This document shows, piece after piece, positions 1 to 6,395 of a stretch of 9,928 nt of DNA; position 1 is the first letter of the stretch; each line of letters opens with the position of its first letter. The notes beneath the pieces are model-generated. The model had not been told where the DNA came from. It did not search any database and saw only the letters and a list, made by a program, of their open reading frames with translations. Source of the stretch: UBA8437 sp003445035 (GTDB lineage: Bacteria; Planctomycetota; Planctomycetia; Planctomycetales; Planctomycetaceae); the NCBI GenBank assembly GCA_937901285.1, contig CALCHI010000220.1, positions 1-9,928 on the forward strand. Reading direction: 5' to 3'. Both the position numbers and the translations under genes were made by a program.

Positions 1-84
1 GTGAATCGAGAACGCAGGGATGGCCAACATTGCGATCAGCAGGCTGGCAGAAAATTGTTCCAGGAGGACTGCGGGGCGAGTCAT
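1..84 (-). CDS. Possible N-terminus of a secreted protein, truncated by the window edge
   Basis: From ATG at 84-82 a frame runs 28 codons to the left edge without a stop. The peptide begins MTRPAVLLEQ and continues into a hydrophobic stretch (SASLLIAMLAIPAF, about residues 12-25), which looks like a signal peptide or membrane anchor. A GAGG lies about 12 nt upstream of the ATG, further than ideal for a ribosome binding site. It would be transcribed in the same direction as the DUF1501 gene ending at 378. No family can be named from 28 residues. A second open frame (295 to the edge, offset by one base) competes with it. I prefer this one because of the leader-like hydrophobicity, but the call is weak. 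Confidence 0.35.
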   Translation of the reverse strand, partial: MTRPAVLLEQFSASLLIAMLAIPAFSIH

Positions 85-377
85 GGAAGCGGATCCTCGT
101 AGTGATGTGTCGACATCCAACGTGGCTGTCCGGACAGTTGAGTAGATTGTCCTGTGTGAAAAACTCGATACGTGGTCCGGCATCATACACAGACGGCGGT
201 TGAAACACGCCGGAGGCGGAAGTGGCATCGAGGCTGAGCCGGGGAGAGGTGGTCCACCCGGTCGACTCATAATTGTCCCAAGCAAATTTCGGCATGTGTG
301 AAGCGCGTCTCGATGGCGTCGTCGGATCCACTGATTGACCGGGAATACCGAACCGCGAGGGTGGCGATGCCTGGGAC
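85..377. other. Intergenic stretch without a convincing gene
   Basis: This 293-bp stretch lies between the stop of the DUF1501 gene at 378 and the possible start at 84. I see no tRNA, no strong hairpin with a T-run and no clear sigma-70 pair. One minus-strand frame stays open from about 295 (ATG) through the left edge. Its peptide (MPKFAWDNYESTGW...) resembles no family I recognise, and it has no ribosome binding site, so I do not call it a gene. The stretch probably holds the terminator of the upstream operon and the promoter of the gene at the left edge, but I cannot place either. Confidence 0.5.
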
Positions 378-1817
378 TCAGGCAAGCAGGCCCGTGATCA
401 CCTCGCCTTTGACGTCGGTCAAACGAAAATCGCGACCGTTGAACCGGTAAGTCAATCCCTCGTGGTCGAATCCCGCCAGGTGCAGGATCGTGGCGTGCAG
501 ATCATGAATATGGTGGCGATTCTCGATCGCCTTGTACCCAAATTCGTCGGTGGCTCCCACGTGGGCACCGCCCTTGATGCCGCCGCCGGCGAACCACCAT
601 GTGAAGGCGTTCGGATTATGGTCCCGGCCGACCCCGCTGCCCTGGGAATCGGACGTTCTGCCGAATTCGCCTCCGCACACCACCAGCGTTTGCTCGAGCA
701 ACCCACGCCGCTTGAGGTCCTCCAGCAACCCACCGACCCCCTGGTCGGTCTCCAGTGCGAATTGTCGATGGTTGCGGTCGATGTTGTGGTGACCATCCCA
801 ACTGGCCTGGTTTCCCGTTCCGCCACTGTAGATCTGGATAAAACGCACTCCGGATTCGACGAGCTTTCGGGCGATGAGGCATTGCCGGCCGAAGAATTTA
901 GCCGTGGGGTGGCCCATCCCATAGAGAGCCTGGACGTGGGCCGGCTCGTCGTCGACCGAAAGGACTCCTGGCGCCGCCATCTGCATGCGAAAGGCGAGTT
1001 CGAGCGACTCAATCCTCGCGTCGAGTTGTGACTGGTCAGAAAATCGCCGACGGTGACGTGCATTTAACCGATTGGCCACGGTCAACAATTGTCTCTGGCG
1101 GGCAGCGGTCAGGTTGCCCGGCCTGTCCAGGTCATCAATTGGCGCACCCTTGTCCTTGACTCGAGTCGCCTGGTAGACGCTCGGCAGAAATCCGCTACCC
1201 CAGTTCTGAGCATGGTTTTTGGGAAGTCCTCGCCCGCGGGCATCGGTCATGACCACAAAACCCGGCAGGTTGGCGTTTTCGGTACCCAGGCCATAACTCA
1301 GCCAGGACCCCACGCAGGGGAAGCCCATGCGGCTCATCCCCGTGTTCATCTCAAACAGTGCCGGAGAGTGATTGTTGGAGCGGGAATAACACGAGTGGAC
1401 GAAGGCCATGTCGTCAACGTGGCGACTCGTGAACGGAAGGATCTCCGAAGCCCATGTCCCGCTCTCACCATGGCGGGCGAACCGGAAGGGCGATGCGAGC
1501 AATTTGCCACTGGTCTGAAAGAAACCTGTTCGCGGGTCGGCGTTGTTGAGCTTCTGCCCGTTGCGTTTCTGCAGTTCGGGCTTGTAGTCCCACGTGTCCA
1601 GGTGGCTGGCACCACCGTTGAGCACGATCCATATGACGCTCTGAACCCCCGGAAAATGGCTGGGACGTGCTAACAGCGGTTGCTTCGAATCGAATCCGGT
1701 ATCGGCGGCGACGGTCCGGCGGTTGAACTCGAGCACATCGAACGCCAGCGCACCCGCACCAAGGCCGGCTTGCCGAAGAATATCTCGCCGCGGAAGAAAA
1801 TTGGAATGGGCCGTCAT
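378..1817 (-). CDS. DUF1501 family protein with Tat-type leader
   Basis: A 479-residue DUF1501 protein. This family is highly amplified in Planctomycetota and has a fold related to the alkaline phosphatase/sulfatase superfamily. Its substrate is unknown. The leader has the twin-arginine pattern R10-R11-D-I-L followed by a small-residue segment (QAGLGAGALAF), which predicts Tat export. Diagnostic motifs are NGGASHLDTWD (about 67-77), GGEFGR (382-387), GRDHNP (397-402), GGGIKGG (411-417) and the C-terminal HDLHATILHLAG (438-449). The length is normal for the family. The start is ATG at 1817, only 9 nt after the TAA of the PSCyt1-DUF1549-DUF1553 gene and without a clear Shine-Dalgarno, which suggests translational coupling. 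The two genes form the standard planctomycete pair and are probably one transcript. The family call is secure; the enzymatic activity is unknown. Confidence 0.95.
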   Translation of the reverse strand: MTAHSNFLPRRDILRQAGLGAGALAFDVLEFNRRTVAADTGFDSKQPLLARPSHFPGVQSVIWIVLNGGASHLDTWDYKPELQKRNGQKLNNADPRTGFFQTSGKLLASPFRFARHGESGTWASEILPFTSRHVDDMAFVHSCYSRSNNHSPALFEMNTGMSRMGFPCVGSWLSYGLGTENANLPGFVVMTDARGRGLPKNHAQNWGSGFLPSVYQATRVKDKGAPIDDLDRPGNLTAARQRQLLTVANRLNARHRRRFSDQSQLDARIESLELAFRMQMAAPGVLSVDDEPAHVQALYGMGHPTAKFFGRQCLIARKLVESGVRFIQIYSGGTGNQASWDGHHNIDRNHRQFALETDQGVGGLLEDLKRRGLLEQTLVVCGGEFGRTSDSQGSGVGRDHNPNAFTWWFAGGGIKGGAHVGATDEFGYKAIENRHHIHDLHATILHLAGFDHEGLTYRFNGRDFRLTDVKGEVITGLLA

Positions 1818-1826
1818 CGCTTTGGA

Positions 1827-4052
1827 TTACTCGATATAGAGAAACTCGTTGAGACAGAGCAACACCCGGCAGAAATCGATTATTTCAGCTACAGAGCCGT
1901 CTCCCAGGATCGGAGTGGTCAGCCGCAGTTCTTCCGGAGTCGGTGGGCGTCCGATAGCTAGCACAAAACCAAGCGTGACGACGTCGGCGTTACCCGTCTG
2001 TTTCGCACGAGACAGTCGTTGCGCGAACAGTTCGGCTGAATGTTGAACAAACGGGTTGTTGAGCATCAGGAGGGCTTGCGGTGCGGTGGTCGTGATGGAT
2101 CGTTGTCCAATCGATTGAAGGCTGTCGGGTCCGTCGAAGAGTTGTAGAACAGGAATAAGACGAGAACGCTTGATCCGCAGGTAGACGCTCCGCCTGGGAT
2201 GGTCCTGGTCGAGGCTACCCGGGCCGTACATGGATGAATTGAGACGCCCACCGACGGCCAACAGGTTGTCTCGAATAGCCTCGGCGTCGAGTCGTTTCGG
2301 TTCGCGCCGCCAGTAGAGCCGATTCAGGGGGTCCGGATGGGTGCCGGCTCCATCGATTGCGGATTCCGGTGGCTGGTAGCCCAACCGATAGGTGGCGCTG
2401 GTAAGGATCAGGCGGTGGATCGACTTCAGACGCCAACCATTGTCGATCAGTTTCGAAGCTAGCCAGTCCAGCAACTGAGGGTGAGTGGGTCGGTCACCAC
2501 GTGTACCGAAGTCGTTAGGTGTCGCGACCAGCCCCCGTCCGAAATGATGATGCCAAAGGCGGTTGACAATGACACGGGCCAGCAGGTGACCGGCGCCGTG
2601 ATTGGTATCTGTCATCCAGCGAGCCAAAGCCACACGGCCGGTTTGGTTTGGTCGTTTGTCGAACCAACGAGATTTCGGCGTGCGTGGAGCGACCAGGAAC
2701 GGAGGAAAACCCGTGAAGACGACTTCGCGGGCGTTGTCCGGATCTCCTCTAACCAAAAAACGGACCGACGCTGGAATGCTGGGAAGCCCTTCGAAAGACG
2801 GCTCCGTGGCAACGACCATCCGAATGCGATGGTTGGTCACCTCGGTGGCCGCGTAGACCGGTAACTTTCCGTCGGCCGTCTGAACCTTCCGAATGCCGCT
2901 GACGGTCTCTGCGAAGGCCGCTGTGAATCGGTAGTAGTCCCTCTGTTCGATGGGGTCGTACTTGTGGTCGTGACATCGCGCGCAGCCAATTGTCAGCCCG
3001 AGCATTGCTGTTGCCGTAGTCGCTGAAAAATCGTCCAGCTTGTCGTATCGCTGCTGAACGAAGTCCTTACGGGATTGGATACGGTTCTCGACGCCCGCCA
3101 CCAGGAACCCGGTCGCCACCGTGGCCCAGGGGTCTTCGGGCATCAGTTGATCCCCTGCCAATTGCCATCGGACAAACTGGTCGAAGGGCATGTCGTGATT
3201 CATCGCGCGGACGACGAAATCCCGATATCGCCATGCTTCGCTGCGGTCGTAGTCCATTTCGAATCCGTCACTTTCAGCGAATCGGGCAACGTCCAGCCAG
3301 TGCCGTGCCCAGCGTTCCCCGACCGCAGGGGACGCGAGCAATCGTTCGATCGTAGATTCCCAGCGGCTGGGGCCAACGGATTGTTCGAACGCAGACAGGA
3401 GGTTTGATGAGGGCGGCAGGCCGAGCAGATCAAAAGACGCCCGCCGAAGAAGGTTTCCGGGAGGTGCAGAGGGGGCGGGGGTCAGGCCGGCACGGCGATG
3501 CCCGGACGCCACAAAGGCGTCGATGGGGTTTTGGGCCCACGAACCCCCGGAGACTGGCACGGAAGGTCTCTCGAGCGGTCGCCAAGACCAGAATTTACGA
3601 GCTTCCTCAGGACGGAGCCGGATTGGCATGAGCGAGTCGCTCGCCGCGGGGCCGGTCCGAGGATCGACGGCGCCGTCGAGGACCCATGCGCGAAAATCTG
3701 CCACCACATTTCGAGGGAGTTTCCCCGGTGGCGGCATTTTGGGGCCTCTGTGTTCAAGAGCCCTGATCAGCAGGCTCTTGTCCGGACGGCCCGGAATCAC
3801 CGTCGGGCCCGAGTCGCCTCCGGTCCGTAGGCCGTCACGAAAGTCGAGCCGGAGATTTCCTTTGGCGGGTTTTGAGGTCGCCGAGTGGCATTTGAAACAG
3901 TGCTTCTGCAAAACCGGTCGGATCCGGAGTTCAAAAAAACGTACGGCTGCGGAGTCGTGGCGGCCGGGAGGTTCTGCTGACGACGACCGGGGAGAGGCCA
4001 GTGCTGCAACACAAACAGCCAGGGCGATGCAGCGGTTCTGATGGCAGGTCAT
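1827..4052 (-). CDS. PSCyt1-DUF1549-DUF1553 domain protein (planctomycete cytochrome c)
   Basis: A 741-residue exported protein with the classic planctomycete architecture. Residues 1-27 look like a signal peptide (CIALAVCVAALAS...SSSA). A planctomycete cytochrome C domain follows at about 35-130, with the haem-binding motif CFKCH at 52-56 and the later segment KMPPPG (105-110), whose Met is a possible axial ligand. DUF1549 spans about 150-385: FWSWRPL, LLRRASFDLLGLPP, WARHWLDVARFAESDG, and a second CxxCH (CARCHDHKYDPI, 357-368). DUF1553 covers about 470-735: RVALARWMTD, VNRLWHHHFGRGLV, DFGTRGDRPTHPQLLDWLA, ILTSATYR and SITTTAPQALLMLNN. The biochemical role is unestablished; the haem motifs imply electron transfer outside the cytoplasm. 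The ATG start at 4052 gives a proper leader but has no obvious Shine-Dalgarno. The gene heads a two-gene unit with the DUF1501 gene 9 nt downstream. Confidence 0.95.
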   Translation of the reverse strand: MTCHQNRCIALAVCVAALASPRSSSAEPPGRHDSAAVRFFELRIRPVLQKHCFKCHSATSKPAKGNLRLDFRDGLRTGGDSGPTVIPGRPDKSLLIRALEHRGPKMPPPGKLPRNVVADFRAWVLDGAVDPRTGPAASDSLMPIRLRPEEARKFWSWRPLERPSVPVSGGSWAQNPIDAFVASGHRRAGLTPAPSAPPGNLLRRASFDLLGLPPSSNLLSAFEQSVGPSRWESTIERLLASPAVGERWARHWLDVARFAESDGFEMDYDRSEAWRYRDFVVRAMNHDMPFDQFVRWQLAGDQLMPEDPWATVATGFLVAGVENRIQSRKDFVQQRYDKLDDFSATTATAMLGLTIGCARCHDHKYDPIEQRDYYRFTAAFAETVSGIRKVQTADGKLPVYAATEVTNHRIRMVVATEPSFEGLPSIPASVRFLVRGDPDNAREVVFTGFPPFLVAPRTPKSRWFDKRPNQTGRVALARWMTDTNHGAGHLLARVIVNRLWHHHFGRGLVATPNDFGTRGDRPTHPQLLDWLASKLIDNGWRLKSIHRLILTSATYRLGYQPPESAIDGAGTHPDPLNRLYWRREPKRLDAEAIRDNLLAVGGRLNSSMYGPGSLDQDHPRRSVYLRIKRSRLIPVLQLFDGPDSLQSIGQRSITTTAPQALLMLNNPFVQHSAELFAQRLSRAKQTGNADVVTLGFVLAIGRPPTPEELRLTTPILGDGSVAEIIDFCRVLLCLNEFLYIE

Positions 4053-4096
4053 GGGTTTCGTCGCTGCGGAACGTTGCTTCTGTCAGCACCCACGTT

Positions 4097-4126
4097 ATTT
4101 TATCCGCCGAATTTCTGCTGATCCAA
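4097..4126 (-). promoter_or_regulatory. Candidate sigma-70-like promoter for the PSCyt1/DUF1501 pair
   Basis: Reading the minus strand, TTGGAT (4126-4121) and TAAAAT (4102-4097) are separated by 18 nt. The -10 box matches TATAAT at five of six positions; the -35 box matches only its TTG. The predicted transcription start is near 4090, about 40 nt before the ATG at 4052. The site lies in an AT-richer patch of an otherwise GC-rich 169-bp gap. Planctomycete promoters are poorly defined, so this is suggestive only. Confidence 0.35.
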
Positions 4127-4162
4127 TGTGGCGGAACGTGAAATCGGGGATAGGGGCCACGA

Positions 4163-4188
4163 ACACGCGGGCCCCACGTCGCCCGTGT
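4163..4188 (-). terminator. Weak GC-rich hairpin after the isomerase-like gene
   Basis: About 35 nt past the isomerase stop, ACAC-GGGC can pair with GCCC-GTGT (8 bp, with a 2-nt bulge in the 3' arm and an 8-nt loop). There is no following U-run, so it does not meet the usual pattern of an intrinsic terminator. It could be a transcript-stabilising hairpin or chance in GC-rich DNA. Confidence 0.2.
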
Positions 4189-4221
4189 CGACCGAGTAGT
4201 TGGGGGGCAACTCGACGGGAT

Positions 4222-5178
4222 TCAGGCGGGCCGCGGTACCTTCGCTTTGACGAATGCCTTGGCGAGGTGCTTGTAACACGCCCGGGCTGCGGTCTGCGGG
4301 GCGTAGCCGGCCTGAGACCACACCTGCCCACTGATCTCAACGCAGATGTCACCGCGGTAGCCTCCGCGATGGAACTGTGAAATTAACTGGGCGTAATCGA
4401 TACGCCCCCCCTCCCCTGGCAGGACGAAACGCAACCGCTTGTTTCGCCGGACAACATCTTTGACAGCAATATGAGCGACGTGGGGGAGTGATGTGCGGAT
4501 GGTGCCCTCGAGGGTCATGTCTCGAAAGTCGTAGTGTGAATAGTCGTAGCACATTTTCAGACGTCGGGGTTTGTTGAGTCCGGCAATCAGCTCGGACGCC
4601 TCGCTGGGACGGCTGAAGGCCCCGCCGCGGTGAGGTTTGACGGCAATCACCAGCCCGTGGCCATCGGCGACTTTTAACCATTCGGCAATCTCGGCCGAAT
4701 ATCCGGCGCGTTTTTCGGCCCACTTGCCGCCGCCGCCAATCGTAGTTTGCAGTAGTGGGGGGTGTTTGGGTGAGAGGTCGTGAGCCAGGCCGGCGGCCAA
4801 CTTCAATCGTTCGAGTCTCTGGGCACGTGTGCGATTGCCCTCGTCGATGTGGAGGTGTTCCATCAGGCTGGTGACCCGCAGTCCGGCATCGGCCAATCGC
4901 TTGCGGATCTCCTTGCGTCGTCGTGGGGGCATCGTCGCCGGGTTGGCGTCCCAGCCGGGCCAGATTGTCAACTCGACCGAGTCAAATCCGGTTGTTTTGA
5001 GCAACTCGATCGCCGCCTCGGTTGTCAGCGACTTCGCTCCATAGGTGCTGAACCCGAGTGTCAATGAAGGAGATGGGCGGGTGGCTCGAGCGAGGCGAGA
5101 AGAGGATGCCAGGGCCGTACCGGTCAAAGCCACCGTCTTCAGAAACCGCCTCCTGTTGATGCTGGTGTCAGGTGTCAT
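4222..5178 (-). CDS. Tat-exported sugar phosphate isomerase/epimerase-like protein (xylose-isomerase-type TIM barrel)
   Basis: A 318-residue protein with a twin-arginine leader (N8-R-R-R-F-L-K, then VALTGTALA) and a TIM barrel of the AP-endonuclease-2/xylose-isomerase-like family. Recognisable elements are LGFSTYG (41-47), AIELLKTTGFDSVEL (56-70), VTSLMEHLHIDEG (102-114), VKPHRGG (180-186), CYDYSHYDF (210-218), HIAVKDV (236-242), GEGGRIDY (255-262) and CVEIS (279-283). Enzymes of this fold bind a divalent metal through Glu, Asp, His and Glu. D212, H236 and E281 are plausible ligands, but the first Glu position appears to be Lys (K181), so catalysis may differ or be absent. The gene starts 39 nt after the thioredoxin-like gene and is probably last in that operon. 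Exported members of this family are common in Planctomycetota next to polysaccharide genes. The substrate is unknown. Confidence 0.9.
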   Translation of the reverse strand: MTPDTSINRRRFLKTVALTGTALASSSRLARATRPSPSLTLGFSTYGAKSLTTEAAIELLKTTGFDSVELTIWPGWDANPATMPPRRRKEIRKRLADAGLRVTSLMEHLHIDEGNRTRAQRLERLKLAAGLAHDLSPKHPPLLQTTIGGGGKWAEKRAGYSAEIAEWLKVADGHGLVIAVKPHRGGAFSRPSEASELIAGLNKPRRLKMCYDYSHYDFRDMTLEGTIRTSLPHVAHIAVKDVVRRNKRLRFVLPGEGGRIDYAQLISQFHRGGYRGDICVEISGQVWSQAGYAPQTAARACYKHLAKAFVKAKVPRPA

Positions 5179-5217
5179 GGGAATAGGCCATCAAAAAACT
5201 CACCGGGTTGGGCGACT

Positions 5218-6366
5218 CTATCTGGGACGAGATTCAAATACCGCTTCCAGCGGGACCATCCGCGTGGTTTGCCGAATGCGATCACGTCTTGGATAGCTGC
5301 CCTGAAAAAATCCTCTCATCGAAACCACGTCTGGCGAATCCTTGGCGTAAGTCATGACGAGTTCCAGGGTTCCCTCGTATCCGAAGCCGTCATTGCCAGA
5401 ATCGCTCAGCCGTACGCGGCCGATCGCCACAGCGTGACGATGGTGCTGACTCGACGTGGATGCGGTCAGCAACAACTTCCCTGAAACTCCGGTGATCGAG
5501 AACGCCTTCTTGGTATCACGATCCACTCGTTCCATCACGCCCGGAGGATAGACCTCCATCAACCATTTCTTCATTTTTGCCGCGTCGACGGTCCGGTTGA
5601 CGGTCGGCCAGGCCAAATCCTTCCAGTCCGCCTTGGCCATGTCGACAACCTCAACGACGGGCATCCGGTAGGCGGGCATTCGTCGGTCGTCCAATCGGAC
5701 AAAAATCCTCAGACCCGAACTGCCCGGAGTCGGCTCGGGGAGCTTCAAAGACGCTGGCGGCCTGGTTGAGGGTGGTGGCGAAGGAAGACCTAATCGCGGG
5801 GCGGACATCCTGAGTTGCGAAACGGTGCTGTTGACCAGGTCGTTCGGCCGCCCGTAACCAATGGGGCCGACGGCGTCGAACCAGGAAACGACGTTCCCCC
5901 GGGAGTCCAGCAGGGCGAAGTCGACATTGCTCTGTCGACCGGCCTGCTGCGAACGCCCCGGAGCAAACTTCTGGTTCCAGACGTGTCGAACCGCTTTCGG
6001 GATGTCAGGGTCATTGCGATGCCCGGACCAGGATGTGACCACAAAGGGTCTCAGTTCAGAAACTACGCGAGGATCGCTCAAAGAGGTCCCACGGACCTGC
6101 GTGGCCGTCGCTCAGCAGTGGCCAGAAGACAGGTCGCCGTATTTCGCATGGATGATCATCAGGCAGATCGGACGACCTTCGCGGGCAGCACGTTTCCCAG
6201 CCGCCTCGAGCGATGACTCCCAGTCCAACTGGTAGATGGACAATTCTCGTGCAGTTGGTCGCAACAGGTGATACCAGGTTTCTACCCGTGCTGCCTCGAG
6301 GTCGTCGGCGCGAAGTGTCCCGCAGGTGGCCAGCAGAAGGAACCAGCAGAGAGCCAGGCGAATCAT
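5218..6366 (-). CDS. Thioredoxin-like selenoprotein (Sec85 encoded by in-frame UGA), exported
   Basis: I read this as one 382-residue gene in which TGA at 6114-6112 encodes selenocysteine. The start is ATG at 6366, with an excellent AAGGAG 6 nt upstream; it gives a clean signal peptide (MIRLALCWFLLLATCGTLRA, predicted cleavage before DD). Residues 47-65 (LDWESSLEAAGKRAAREGR) and the hydrophobic strand PICLMIIHA (66-74) are typical of thioredoxin-like proteins just before the redox site. The site is GHC84-U85-ATA, followed by LSDPRVVSELRPFVV (96-110) and a later strand with turn, VDFALLDSRGNVVSWF (148-163). A Pro-rich linker (about 188-216) leads to a C-terminal domain (about 217-382) that I do not recognise. 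A bacterial SECIS-like stem-loop lies at 6098-6084. The gene ends at TAG, 39 nt before the isomerase-like gene, and starts 29 nt after the WD40 gene. Alternatives are a nonsense-mutated pseudogene, or two genes with the second starting at TTG 6081; both leave the motif and hairpin unexplained. The thioredoxin-like assignment is moderate, the recoding strong. Confidence 0.8.
6084..6098 (-). promoter_or_regulatory. Bacterial SECIS-like stem-loop
   Basis: On the mRNA (minus strand), AGGUCC (6098-6093) pairs perfectly with GGACCU (6089-6084), giving a 6-bp stem closed by a GUG loop (6092-6090). There are 19 nt between the UGA (6114-6112) and the loop. The bacterial SECIS consensus, as I recall it, asks for an apical loop about 16-37 nt after UGA, an upper stem of at least 4 bp, a loop of 3-14 nt and a G in the first two loop positions, often as GU or GG. 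All are met. CGC (6101-6099) may also pair with GCG (6077-6075) across an asymmetric internal loop to form a lower stem. SelB would bind the loop and deliver Sec-tRNA to the UGA. Confidence 0.72.
6112..6114 (-). other. In-frame UGA read as selenocysteine (Sec85)
   Basis: The TGA follows the Cys84 codon directly. Both flanks are coding in the same frame: the leader and first thioredoxin-like strand before it, and the S-D-P helix and later strands after it. UGA is the normal stop of the WD40, isomerase-like and both DUF1501 genes here, so a general UGA-to-Trp reassignment is excluded. The selenoprotein itself ends at TAG. Confidence 0.75.
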
Positions 6367-6372
6367 GTACGT

Positions 6373-6378
6373 CTCCTT
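6373..6378 (-). promoter_or_regulatory. Strong Shine-Dalgarno that fixes the selenoprotein start
   Basis: AAGGAG lies 6 nt upstream of ATG 6366, in the 29-nt gap after the WD40 gene. It rules out the upstream in-frame ATG at 6399, which overlaps the WD40 stop and adds a charged tail before the signal peptide. It is the clearest ribosome binding site in the window; most neighbours have none that I can see. Confidence 0.75.
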
Positions 6379-6395
6379 GTGGTGGCGGGGCGATT

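Noticed and set aside
462..1031. Plus-strand ORFs such as this one and others at 1089-1673, 3523-4041 and 7654-8151
   Set aside because: They lie wholly antisense to genes with clear protein families, show low-complexity Arg/Ser/Pro-rich translations and have no recognisable motif. They are by-products of high GC content.
5218..6081. Separate gene starting at TTG 6081
   Set aside because: It has no ribosome binding site, its start falls inside the thioredoxin-like region, and it shares the frame of the upstream ORF with only one TGA between. A single selenoprotein gene explains both parts.
6112..6114. Alternative genetic code with UGA as Trp
   Set aside because: UGA is the natural stop of several complete genes in the window, and Trp is encoded by TGG throughout.
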